A stretch of DNA of 36,600 bases from Terriglobia bacterium (GTDB lineage Bacteria > Acidobacteriota > Terriglobia > UBA7540). Below are positions 7,834-15,206 of the stretch, piece by piece. Every line of letters starts with the position of its first letter. Within the stretch, counting starts at the first letter, position 1. The stretch spans positions 1-36,600 of the forward strand of contig JAIQGA010000058.1 of the NCBI GenBank assembly GCA_020072925.1. Direction: 5' to 3'. The notes under the pieces are model-generated. The model worked only from the letters and a program-made list of their open reading frames with translations, had not been told where the DNA came from and did no database searches. The position numbers were made by a program, and so were the translations under genes.

Positions 7834-10143
7834 TTACGAAACAACTTTCCCCGGGGAAGCAGTCTCCGCCGCGGACTTCGGGGCCGTTTGAAGCGCAGGC
7901 TCTTTCTCCACTCGGATTTCCGCAAGCTCCGTGATGAGATCGCCAGCCCAGCGGTAAATGTTGTTCTCCCTGACCACGTGGCGAAGGCGGTGCATCCGGC
8001 CGCGCTGTTCGTCCGAGTCCATTTCCAGGCCATAACGAATAGCCTCGGCCAACTGTTCCGTATCGTAAGGGTTGATGATCAGGGCGTCGCGAAGCTCGCG
8101 GCTGGCGCCGGTGAAACAGCTCAGCAGCAAGACTCCGTGCTCGTCCTGGCGCGCCGCCACAAACTCTTTCGCCACCAAATTCATGCCGTCGTGCAGAGAC
8201 GTCACCAGGCAGATATCCGCGGCCCGGTAATATTGCGCGATCTCCTTGTGGGTGTGATGCCGCTTCAGGAAGACGATGGGCCTCCAGCCCGGCGTCAGGA
8301 AGCGCCAGTTGATCCGCTCGGCCTCCGCCTCGACCTCCGCGAGAAGGTCATGGTAGCGCTTGATGTGCGTGCGGCTGGGCGCGCCGATCTGCACGAAGGT
8401 AAAGTGCCCCTGGTAGGATGGGTACTTTTCGAGCAGCCGCTCCACGCCTCGAAACCTCTCGAGGATGCCCTTCGTGTAATCCACGCGATCGACCCCAACC
8501 CCCATGAAGGTCGCCGAAATCCCCAACTCCTTGAACATCGCCGCGCGCTCCAGATACACGGACTCGCCGGGGGGTGAGCTCTGGGCAGTCTCCGGAAACT
8601 CCACGCTGATGGGAAACGGCCGCACGCGGGTCACGTGGCCGTTGAGGTTGACCGCGAAATGGTCCCAATCGACGCGCGCCTCCAGCGTGCGGTCCACCGT
8701 CTCGAGGAAATTGTTGCAGTGGGACTGGGTGTGGAAGCCCACCAGGTCGGCGCCCAGCAGGCCCTGCAGCAATTCGCGTTGCCAGGGACAGATCCCGAAC
8801 GCCTCCGCATTTGGCCAGGGAATATGCCAGAAGATGGCCACGCGCGCGTCGGGGCGCTGCTCCTTGACCAGCCTGGGCAATAGCGCGAAGTGGTAGTCCT
8901 GCGCGAAGACGGTGGGGTTCTCGGAGCCGGCCATTTCCTGGACGATGGCATCCGAGAACTTCTGGTTCACAGCCTGGTAGTATCCCCAGTCGCTCGCGCG
9001 GAAGGTGGGACGTGTATGGGCAATGTGGCAAAGCGGCCAGAGCCCTTCGTTTGCGAAACCGAAGTAATAGCCCTCTTCCTCCTTCTTTCCCAGCCAGACA
9101 CGGCGCAGGGTATAGGTGGGTTCTTCGGGCGGCACGCGCAGGCGGTCGTGTTCATCCACCGTGTCGCGGTCCGCATCGCCGCTGCCGTGCGCGATCCAGG
9201 TGCCCTCGCAGGCGCGGAGGATCGGCTCGAGGGCCGTCACCAGCCCGCTCGCGGGGACCTGCGCCTCGACCGACTTCCCTCGGTAAACGTGGATATAGGG
9301 CTCGCGGTTGGAGACGGCGTAGAGCGTGCTTCCCTGCAGCTTGCTGTGCACATGGACACGCAGGCGTTCCGCCGTCCACAGGGATTCCGCCGCCTCGCGC
9401 AGCCGGGCTTCCTCCACCGCCGCCGCGCGCGCCACTTCCAGGCTTTTGGCGATGCGCGTGATCTCCTGGGTCAGGGGCTGGAACAAATCCGTCTCCGGCG
9501 GCCTCGTGCGCACTCCGGCCTTCCCGGCGCGCACTTCGCGCATCCATTGCACCGTCCTGGCCACGGGCCCCACGACGCTCCAGCGAATGATGAGCAGCGT
9601 TGTCAAAGCAATGAACAGGGTTTCGACCAGAACGCGCAGGAACGTGTTCTCCCAGAGGCTGAGGTTCTGGTTTTCAATGTAGTCAGCGTTGTGGAAGATG
9701 AGCAGCGCCCCAATCACCCGCCCGTCATACACCAAGGGGCGGGCGTAAACCTGCATGCGCTTGCTCTCCAAGGTGAGGAACTGGCTCACAGGCTCGCCCC
9801 GCTGCAAAGTGAGCCGCGCCGTGGAAGTATCCGCTGCCACGAAGGGTTGCAGACCCGGCGTCATGGCGAGGGGCTTTCCCACGGCGTCGCAGACCTCCAG
9901 GCCGGCAAGATTGGTGCGGCTCCCGAAGCGCCTCACAAAAGTGTCGAGTCCTCGAGGCTCCCGCCGATAGACCAGCGCTTCAACGTTTTGTGCCAACAGG
10001 CTGTCCGCCAGGATCGAGGCCCGGCGCTCCAGCTCTTCGCGCATGGAGCGCTTCTCCTCGCGCACTTGGTAATACGCAAAAAAAGACGCGACGAGAGTGA
10101 TGCCAACAAATAGCGAAACAACCAGCCGTAACGTGATTCGCAC
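7834..10143 (-). CDS. Membrane sensor/HAMP-trehalose-6-phosphate synthase (GT20) fusion
   Basis: A ~769-residue protein. Residues 7-25 form a membrane helix, about 30-165 a periplasmic sensor-like region, about 169-190 a second helix, about 191-245 a HAMP-like linker. From about 273 to the end lies a GT20 domain related to OtsA, which joins UDP-glucose and glucose-6-phosphate into trehalose-6-phosphate. GT20 marks include HIPWPNAEAF, VGFHTQSHCNNFL, VDRVDYTKGI, a GMNLVAKEFVA region and EQLAEAIRYGLEM. The N-terminal loop is SNREP rather than the OtsA SNRLP, so the acceptor could differ. The GTG at 10143 has GGAG eight bases upstream; an ATG at 10260 has no ribosome site. No OtsB-like phosphatase is next to it. 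Confidence 0.82.
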   Translation of the reverse strand: MRITLRLVVSLFVGITLVASFFAYYQVREEKRSMREELERRASILADSLLAQNVEALVYRREPRGLDTFVRRFGSRTNLAGLEVCDAVGKPLAMTPGLQPFVAADTSTARLTLQRGEPVSQFLTLESKRMQVYARPLVYDGRVIGALLIFHNADYIENQNLSLWENTFLRVLVETLFIALTTLLIIRWSVVGPVARTVQWMREVRAGKAGVRTRPPETDLFQPLTQEITRIAKSLEVARAAAVEEARLREAAESLWTAERLRVHVHSKLQGSTLYAVSNREPYIHVYRGKSVEAQVPASGLVTALEPILRACEGTWIAHGSGDADRDTVDEHDRLRVPPEEPTYTLRRVWLGKKEEEGYYFGFANEGLWPLCHIAHTRPTFRASDWGYYQAVNQKFSDAIVQEMAGSENPTVFAQDYHFALLPRLVKEQRPDARVAIFWHIPWPNAEAFGICPWQRELLQGLLGADLVGFHTQSHCNNFLETVDRTLEARVDWDHFAVNLNGHVTRVRPFPISVEFPETAQSSPPGESVYLERAAMFKELGISATFMGVGVDRVDYTKGILERFRGVERLLEKYPSYQGHFTFVQIGAPSRTHIKRYHDLLAEVEAEAERINWRFLTPGWRPIVFLKRHHTHKEIAQYYRAADICLVTSLHDGMNLVAKEFVAARQDEHGVLLLSCFTGASRELRDALIINPYDTEQLAEAIRYGLEMDSDEQRGRMHRLRHVVRENNIYRWAGDLITELAEIRVEKEPALQTAPKSAAETASPGKVVS

Positions 10144-10448
10144 AGGTCCTTCTCCACCCTTGAACTGGTTCCAGAGAGCGATCGCCTTACGCCGGAAGAG
10201 ACTGGCAATATCACGGTATCCAGGAACGGACACCTTGAAAACGATCAGGCCGATAAACATGATTGCCGAGGTTCGGTCTCAGGCGACGGGGGAGCCGCAT
10301 GCGGAACAGTCGTCGTAGCGAGAAGCGGGAGATTCCGCTCGGGCGCCGCCGTCCCCCTGAGCAGCGACGCTCTCGAGCCTGGGCATTGTCCTGCCTGAAG
10401 CCGGTTCAGTTCGCGAGGCCACGCCGGGCCGGCCAGACCCGCAGGTCC
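10144..10448. other. Noncoding stretch between bactofilin and the HAMP-GT20 gene
   Basis: About 305 bases with no gene I can support. The frame of the GT20 fusion stays open upstream to an ATG at 10260, but that extension has no ribosome-binding site. No hairpin with a T-run and no clear promoter was recognised. Confidence 0.4.
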
Positions 10449-10967
10449 TTAATCGTTGGCGGCTTCCACCGCGGAAGCCGAGAAAGCGGCCGCAGCTTCG
10501 CGCGCCTCCTCGCGAAGAATTTCGATACTTCCCTTGAAATAAGCGCCATCTTCGATCGCAATGCCCGGCGCCACCAGGTCGCCCATCACGCGCCCGGTCT
10601 TGCGGATTTCGATCCGTTCGCGGGCGGTGATGTTGCCGGTCACCGAACCTTCAATGATGACGCGTGTGGCCTGGATTTCGGCCTTGACTTGCCCGCGCGC
10701 TCCGATCGTCAGGCAATGCTCGCGGAGATTGATCGTGCCGTCAAACTGGCCTTCGACGAGCAAGTCCTCACTTCCGGTCAGATCGCCTTTCAGCACCACC
10801 GTCGAGCCCAGATTGGTGGGTCGCGACGAAGATGCCGAGCTGGATTCGAGAGGTTTGTACGCAGTTTCCTTCATGGGCGTCTCCACGGGAGGATTAGGAT
10901 TAATGTGCGGAACCGATACCGGATGTGGGCTCGGCAGCGGTGCCTGCGTTTTCTTTTCCCACAACAT
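10449..10967 (-). CDS. Bactofilin (polymer-forming cytoskeletal protein)
   Basis: Bactofilins self-assemble without nucleotide into stiff filaments that position wall-synthesis or polarity proteins at the membrane. This 172-residue protein has a short proline-rich tail (to ~residue 45), then the right-handed beta-helix core in repeating turns: VVLKGDLTGSEDLLVEG, then QFDGTINL, HCLTIGARGQVKAEI, VIIEGSVTGNI, ERIEIRKTGRVMGDL and APGIAIEDGAYFKG. It ends in an alanine-rich tail. The ATG at 10967 has AAGGAG six bases upstream; an in-frame start at 11006 is less likely. It stands alone, divergent from the SDR gene. Confidence 0.9.
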   Translation of the reverse strand: MLWEKKTQAPLPSPHPVSVPHINPNPPVETPMKETAYKPLESSSASSSRPTNLGSTVVLKGDLTGSEDLLVEGQFDGTINLREHCLTIGARGQVKAEIQATRVIIEGSVTGNITARERIEIRKTGRVMGDLVAPGIAIEDGAYFKGSIEILREEAREAAAAFSASAVEAAND

Positions 10968-11100
10968 GGCAGGCTCCTTGAGAATTGAGATTTGGTCGCG
11001 GGCCACTTCCTTGCCCCACCACTTTGAGCGCCCGCGGGCTCGAACGCGTTGAACGGACTCGCACGGATTTACGACGTACCTGGATCTCAGACTTGCGCCG

Positions 11101-11154
11101 ATCTGTTAGATGCTAGCAACCCATCTGCCAGATACCCTGGCTCGATGCATCGAG
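11101..11154. promoter_or_regulatory. Candidate operator: two ATCTGNNAGAT dyads plus a 14-base palindrome
   Basis: In the 395-base divergent region between bactofilin and the SDR gene, ATCTGttAGAT (11101-11111) and ATCTGccAGAT (11123-11133) lie 22 bases apart, two helical turns. The perfect palindrome CTCGATGCATCGAG follows at 11141-11154. This fits tandem binding by a dimeric regulator, but no known operator was recognised. The rest of the region (10968-11100, 11155-11316) shows no gene. Confidence 0.35.
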
Positions 11155-11316
11155 ATTTCAACGCTTTGGGCAGGAGCGTCAGCATTGCGATGCGCTAAGC
11201 CGGGCACAAATTTCTCCCCGCGGGTATATTTTCCAGAGTTGCCACAAAATCCGCCACGGGCAATTACCCGCGGATTCGTTTGCGGCAATTTCACCCTCCT
11301 GCGCCCCCGCCCACTC

Positions 11317-11325
11317 TGCTATCAT
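11317..11325 (+). promoter_or_regulatory. Extended -10 element before the SDR gene
   Basis: TGCTATCAT fits an extended -10 (TGnTATAAT with one change) and lies 37 bases before the ATG at 11363. No good -35 was found, which is normal for the extended type. Confidence 0.4.
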
Positions 11326-11362
11326 TAACAAGTTTGACCGTAATTTCAAGCGGAGTGTCAAC

Positions 11363-12070
11363 ATGGATTTCGAAAATCGCCTGGCCCTCGTCACGGGTGG
11401 GACGGGAGCGCTGGGGAGCGCTGTGGCGCTGGACCTGCTCGAATGCGGCGCGCACACGGTGGTGACGTATCGCTCGCCCGCCGAATGGGCGGCGCTCCAA
11501 GACCGAGCCGGCGCGCACCGGGATAAATTGCTGGGATTTCGCCTCGATCTCCTCGACGCCGCGGAAGTGGACCGCTGCATCGCCGGAATCCTGACGCAGT
11601 TCCAGCGCATCGATTTCCTGGTTTGCGTGGCGGGAGGCTTCGCGGCCGGAAGAAGCTTCGAAACCGACGATGCCACCTGGGCGCGCATGTTCGACCTGAA
11701 TTTCCGCTCGCTCCTCGCGCCGCTGCGGGCCGTCGTCCCGATCATGCTACGCCAGGACTTCGGCCGCATCGTCACCGTCTCGAGTGGCACAATCCTGCGC
11801 GGAGGCGGCGCCGGTGTGGCGGCCTACGCCGTCTCGAAGGGCGCGGCGCTGCAGCTCACCGAGATCCTCGCCGAGGAATTGAAGGGCCACAATGTGCGAG
11901 CGCATTGTGTTTTGCCCGGCACCATGGATACGGAGGCGAATCGCCGTGCCATGCCCGGCACCGACTTCTCCCAGTGGGTCGCGACCCGGGACGTGGCCCG
12001 GGTGATTCACTTCCTGCTCGGCGACGACGCCCGCGCCGTGCGCTCCGTCGCCGTGCCCGTGCTGGGCTAA
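11363..12070 (+). CDS. Short-chain dehydrogenase/reductase (SDR)
   Basis: A classical SDR of 235 residues that should use NAD(P)H to reduce a carbonyl or oxidise an alcohol. The cofactor motif VTGGTGALGSAVAL is at the N-terminus. A CVAGG stretch replaces the usual NNAG, with VSSGTILRGGG holding the catalytic Ser, and YAVSK gives the catalytic Tyr and Lys. The length is slightly short of the usual ~250. It resembles FabG-like reductases, but the substrate loop does not identify the substrate. The ATG has a weak GGAG site upstream. The stop TAA runs directly into an ATTGATTG-type repeat, so it is probably the only gene in its transcript. Confidence 0.85.
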   Translation: MDFENRLALVTGGTGALGSAVALDLLECGAHTVVTYRSPAEWAALQDRAGAHRDKLLGFRLDLLDAAEVDRCIAGILTQFQRIDFLVCVAGGFAAGRSFETDDATWARMFDLNFRSLLAPLRAVVPIMLRQDFGRIVTVSSGTILRGGGAGVAAYAVSKGAALQLTEILAEELKGHNVRAHCVLPGTMDTEANRRAMPGTDFSQWVATRDVARVIHFLLGDDARAVRSVAVPVLG

Positions 12071-12071
12071 A

Positions 12072-12181
12072 TTGATTGCCGATGGTCGATTGAAGATTGC
12101 GGATTTTCGCTTTGCGATTTCATCGGTAACCCCCGGCCGGACCGGGGTCAATCGGCAATCAGCAATCGTCAATCGGCAATT
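12072..12181. repeat. Inverted GATTG-type repeat
   Basis: One arm (about 12072-12105) is made of short units such as ATTGATTGCCGAT, GTCGATTGA and AGATTGCGG. The other arm (12148-12181) carries the complementary CAATCGGCAATC, AGCAATC, GTCAATCGGCAATT. Between them is CCCCGGCCGGACCGGGG, a small GC hairpin. Similar units recur at 33271-33305. No coding content was seen. Confidence 0.6.
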
Positions 12182-12199
12182 GAACCGCGCGCGTCGCCA

Positions 12200-12228
12200 T
12201 TGCAACTTTGGCCAAGCGCCGTTAAAAT
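12200..12228 (+). promoter_or_regulatory. Sigma-70-type promoter of rpmE
   Basis: TTGCAA (12200-12205) and TAAAAT (12223-12228) are separated by exactly 17 bases and lie 32 bases before the L31 start. This is the best two-box promoter match in the window. Transcription would start near 12235, giving a ~25-base leader with the AAAGGAG ribosome site. Confidence 0.6.
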
Positions 12229-12259
12229 AAGTGGTTGTCCTTGATTGCAAAGGAGAAGC

Positions 12260-12517
12260 ATGAAGCAAGGTATTCACCCCAACTATCACGACGTCACGGT
12301 GGTTTGCGCGTGCGGGAACGCGTTCAAGACTCGCTCCACGTACAAGAGCGACGTGCTGCACCTGGAAATCTGTTCCAAGTGCCATCCGTTCTTCACCGGG
12401 AAGCAGAAGTTGATGGACAGCGCGGGCCGCATCGAGCGTTTCCAGCGCAAGTACGCGGGCTTCAAGAAGGCCGAGGCTGCTCCGGCGGCCGCGAAGACGC
12501 CAACCTCGGGTTCCTAA
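12260..12517 (+). CDS. rpmE: Ribosomal protein L31, zinc-binding form
   Basis: Component of the large ribosomal subunit near the subunit interface. The 85-residue protein begins [20 protein letters not shown] and contains the signature [19 protein letters not shown]. Cys16, Cys18, Cys38 and Cys41 form the zinc site, so this is the C+ (zinc-replete) type rather than the zinc-free paralog. The C-terminal Ala/Pro-rich tail is longer than the ~70 residues of many L31 proteins. The start at 12260, rather than 12245, follows an AAAGGAG site. It is followed after 75 bases by thyX. Confidence 0.96.
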   Translation: MKQGIHPNYHDVTVVCACGNAFKTRSTYKSDVLHLEICSKCHPFFTGKQKLMDSAGRIERFQRKYAGFKKAEAAPAAAKTPTSGS

Positions 12518-12592
12518 GCAGGTTACAGGTGTCAAGTGCCAGGTTTCAGGGACTGGCAATCGCGCTGACTGACACCTGGTACCCGAAACCTC

Positions 12593-13378
12593 ATGCCTGA
12601 AATCTACGTCACCAAGCCGCAGGTCTATATCTTCGGCCGCCAGACGGTGGTCCAGGAGGAGTTGACGCGTTTCCTCCAGGATGAGGGATTGACCTTCACC
12701 ACCGACGCCGCGGCTGCGGGTGAGGTCCTCTCGGAGATCGCCGGCCGCACCTGCTACATGTCTTTCGGCAAGGGCCGCAAGACCAACCGCGAATATCTCG
12801 AGAATATTCTCACCTCGAAGCACGGCAGCGTGCTCGAGCATGCCGTGTGGTGCTTGCTCATCACCGGCGTCAGCCGCGCGCTCACGCACGAGTTGGTGCG
12901 CCACCGCGCGGGCTTCGGCTACTCGCAACTTTCCCAGCGCTACGTGGACGAGAGCGAGGCGCAATACGTTGTGCCGCCGCTCTATCAGGAAAGCCCCGAA
13001 CTGCGCGCGAAGTGGCAGCAGACCATCGAGTGCCTCCGCAAAGCCTACGTCGAGCTGGCCGAGGCGACTGCGCAATACGTTCAGGAGAAACATCCGGAAA
13101 TGGAGCCGCGCGACCGCCGCAAGTGGGCGCGGCAAGCGGCGCGCTCCATCCTACCCAATGCCACGGAGACGAAAATCTTCGTCACGGGCAATTCCCGCGC
13201 GTGGCGGCATTTTCTTGAGTTGCGCGGCAGCGTCCACGCCGACACCGAAATCCGCCTGCTCGCCGTCGAGGTTTTCCGCGCCCTCAAAAAGGAAAGCCCC
13301 AATATCTTCCAGGACCTCGAGCTCGTCGACGAACCCGACGGCATGCCCTCTGTCCGCGTCCTGCACTCCAAAGTCTAG
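12593..13378 (+). CDS. thyX: FAD-dependent thymidylate synthase ThyX
   Basis: Makes dTMP from dUMP using methylene-tetrahydrofolate, with FAD/NADPH as reductant, so tetrahydrofolate is not oxidised to dihydrofolate. The 261-residue protein has the family's SVLEHAVWCLLI stretch and the signature region RHRAGFGYSQLSQRYV around residue 103. In the commonly cited form RHR is followed by seven residues and then Ser; here eight residues lie between RHR and the Ser of SQRY. A C-terminal TGNSRAWRHFLELRGSVHAD segment matches the nucleotide-binding part of the family. No ribosome site is visible at the ATG. The 75-base gap to rpmE contains short inverted CAGGTGTCA/TGACACCTG units. Confidence 0.93.
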   Translation: MPEIYVTKPQVYIFGRQTVVQEELTRFLQDEGLTFTTDAAAAGEVLSEIAGRTCYMSFGKGRKTNREYLENILTSKHGSVLEHAVWCLLITGVSRALTHELVRHRAGFGYSQLSQRYVDESEAQYVVPPLYQESPELRAKWQQTIECLRKAYVELAEATAQYVQEKHPEMEPRDRRKWARQAARSILPNATETKIFVTGNSRAWRHFLELRGSVHADTEIRLLAVEVFRALKKESPNIFQDLELVDEPDGMPSVRVLHSKV

Positions 13379-13742
13379 ATCCGCCGGAACGCGGATAGGT
13401 TAGCATATCGATGCGCCTGGCAAGGACAGGCGCCGCCTCGACGATCTTCAATTCTCCTGCAATCCTGGCCTCGTTGCCCCATACGAAATCGGGCAATTCA
13501 TCCTTCCTCTGCTTGTACCCGTCCAGCAGGCTCGGCAGACTGCGGGCTAGGCACTTCCTCACTTCAGGGCCGCTGCCTCGCCTAAGAAGGTCCTCCATGG
13601 CCTTGTTCGAAGTGCTCTCCTTCTGAAGTGCGGAGAGCGTGCGATTCAGCACCGGAGAGCATTGCGCACCCCCCGCGGCTGGCCCTAGAACTCCCCAAAG
13701 CGGGATCGGAACGAGACTCAGACAGACTGTACACCAATTCAT
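13284..13742 (-). pseudogene. N-terminal fragment of a secreted repeat-type protein
   Basis: The frame opens with a plausible signal peptide (MNWCTVCLSLVPIPLWGVLG, then PAAGGAQ) and an AGAGGTG ribosome site. About 85 residues of helix-rich sequence follow (ALQKESTSNKAMEDLL, PEVRKCLARSLPSLL, AGELKIVEAAPVLARRIDML), which recalls HEAT-like repeats. After about residue 117 the frame runs into the 3' end of thyX on the opposite strand and becomes arginine-rich antisense sequence. The gene therefore looks cut at its 3' side, probably by a rearrangement next to thyX. No family was identified. Confidence 0.45.
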
Positions 13743-13840
13743 GGGTCACCTCTGCGGCGGGCACTCCGCCATCGCAGCATGTTATCCATGGTTCACCTGC
13801 TACCGGAGGTCATGTATTGCGAGGAACTTTGCGCACACCA

Positions 13841-14593
13841 TCACATCCCGGCGGCCTTGCGGTATCGCGACATGTGCTGCTGGAACTCGGCATTGGCGGG
13901 GGCTAATTGGAGGGTGCGGGATTGGGTCTTGACGGCATCGGCGAACTTGCCTGACACGTAGTACGCCTCCGCCAGCGTGTCAATGAAGTTCGGCTCTTTC
14001 CACTGCGTCAGTTCCACGGCGCGCGTGGCGTGCTGGAGGGCCTCGGCGGGATTGCGGAACTGGGGATCGTCGCAGGTCGCGTAAAGCCACGCCAGGTTGT
14101 TATGCGCCACGGCGAAATCGGGTTGGAGGCTCAACGCCTGGTTGTAACGCGCAATGGCTTCCGGATACTGCTTCTGCGCCGCATAGAGGTCCGCGAGGAT
14201 TTCCTGGGCCTCCGCGCTCTTCGAGTCCTTGCCCAGGGCTCTCTCGAGGTAGGGGCGCGCCTTCGCCAGATCGCCCTTCGTCTGATAGGCAAAGCCCAGG
14301 CCCAGTTGGGCTTCTTGTGAACCGGGATTGAGGCGCAGGGCTTCCTGGAACTCCCGGATGGCATCGTCAGGGCGTTTCATTTGGAGTAAGAGCTGCCCCA
14401 TCAGCGCGTGCGGGCGCTCGTCCCGCGGCGCGCGCTGGGCCGCCTCCCGGAAGCGCGCCAGTGCCTGCTCCGGCTGGTGCGCGGCCTGAGCGCGCAGGCC
14501 TTCTTGAAGCAGCAGCGCCATCGAGCGCGTGCCGCGATAGTGCTCCGCCGTCGCCACCATCGCGAGCGACACAATGATGATGGGAATGGCCAC
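13841..14593 (-). CDS. TPR-repeat protein, probably the C-terminal half of a broken rhomboid-TPR gene
   Basis: After an N-terminal hydrophobic segment (AIPIIIVSLAMVATA) come about five tetratricopeptide repeats, for example HALMGQLLLQMKRPDDAIRE, AQLGLGFAYQTKGDLAKARP, AQEILADLYAAQKQYPEAIA and FIDTLAEAYYVSGKFADAVK. TPRs form helical scaffolds for protein binding. The first available start, GTG 14593, has no ribosome site, and the frame stays meaningful upstream (ARWWFRPSQAIV). It therefore looks like the continuation of the rhomboid reading frame after a deletion and frameshift, not an independent gene. Confidence 0.6.
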   Translation of the reverse strand: MAIPIIIVSLAMVATAEHYRGTRSMALLLQEGLRAQAAHQPEQALARFREAAQRAPRDERPHALMGQLLLQMKRPDDAIREFQEALRLNPGSQEAQLGLGFAYQTKGDLAKARPYLERALGKDSKSAEAQEILADLYAAQKQYPEAIARYNQALSLQPDFAVAHNNLAWLYATCDDPQFRNPAEALQHATRAVELTQWKEPNFIDTLAEAYYVSGKFADAVKTQSRTLQLAPANAEFQQHMSRYRKAAGM

Positions 14594-14602
14594 GATGGCC
14601 TG

Positions 14603-15050
14603 TGAGGGCCGAAACCACCATCGCGCCGGCGATTCCCATAATCGCTCCCGACGCGCCCGCGGAGACGCTGGGGGACTTGGTCATGGAAAGCAGCGCTCCG
14701 CCCATTCCCATCAGCACGTAGAGGAGCGCAAAGCGCCCGGCGCCGTACACGCGTTCCAGAATGGGGCCGAGGATATAGAGCGCGTAGCTGTTCACCAGGA
14801 GGTGCATCAAGCCGATGTGCAGAAACATCGGCATGACCAGGCGCCAGTATTCCCCGTGGCGAAAATAAGGCCCATAGGCCGCGCCGAAATCCAGAAGCAC
14901 ATCGACGTTCTTCGAGCCTCCCTTCAGCGTCATAAGGAGGAAGATCGCGAAATTCAGCGCCAGGATGACGTATGTGACCGCGGGGAAGGGTCGGCGGATT
15001 GCGACCGAGCCCGGGGGAGTGCCAGGAATGGGAGGAGCTTGGGTGGACAT
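14603..15050 (-). pseudogene. Rhomboid intramembrane protease, truncated after the catalytic serine
   Basis: Rhomboids cleave transmembrane proteins inside the membrane using a Ser-His dyad. The first ~150 residues match: TM1 near 24-42, YWRLVMPMFLHIGLMHLLVN (the conserved loop and TM2), TM3 around 106-122, and GASG with catalytic Ser134 in TM4. Directly after GIAGAMVVS the frame becomes low-complexity out-of-frame sequence down to 14367. TM5 and TM6, with the catalytic His, are missing. The TPR frame (13841-14593) begins at this point in another frame. The simplest reading is one rhomboid-TM-TPR gene that lost an internal segment. An assembly error is also possible. Confidence 0.65.
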
Positions 15051-15070
15051 AGTGGAATACTGAATCAGCG

Positions 15071-15206
15071 AATCATTGAGTGATATAGCGATTTAGTGAT
15101 TTGGTGATTGAAAAAACCAAACTTCGTCCGCCCACCCAGCAGTTGCGGGATCGGGCCTTTGAATTGTTCAATCACTCAATCACCAAATCACTCAATCACT
15201 CAATGG
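15071..15206. repeat. Inverted TGATT/AATCA repeat overlapping the end of the FmdE-like gene
   Basis: One arm (15071-15111) reads as TGAT/TGATTT units on the plus strand. The other (15167-15206) is the complementary AATCACTCAATCACCAAAT-type sequence. The last four codons and the TGA stop of the FmdE-like gene lie inside the right arm, so the repeat forms that protein's C-terminus. The left arm lies just upstream of the rhomboid start. Confidence 0.65.

Noticed and set aside
8890-10113. 407-codon plus-strand open frame opposite the GT20 fusion
   Set aside because: No motif or ribosome site; the minus-strand frame has a complete GT20 domain and membrane helices.
11747-13135. 462-codon minus-strand frame across SDR, repeat, rpmE and thyX
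   Set aside because: It runs antisense through three well-supported genes and through a noncoding repeat; composition is that of a reverse-complement shadow.
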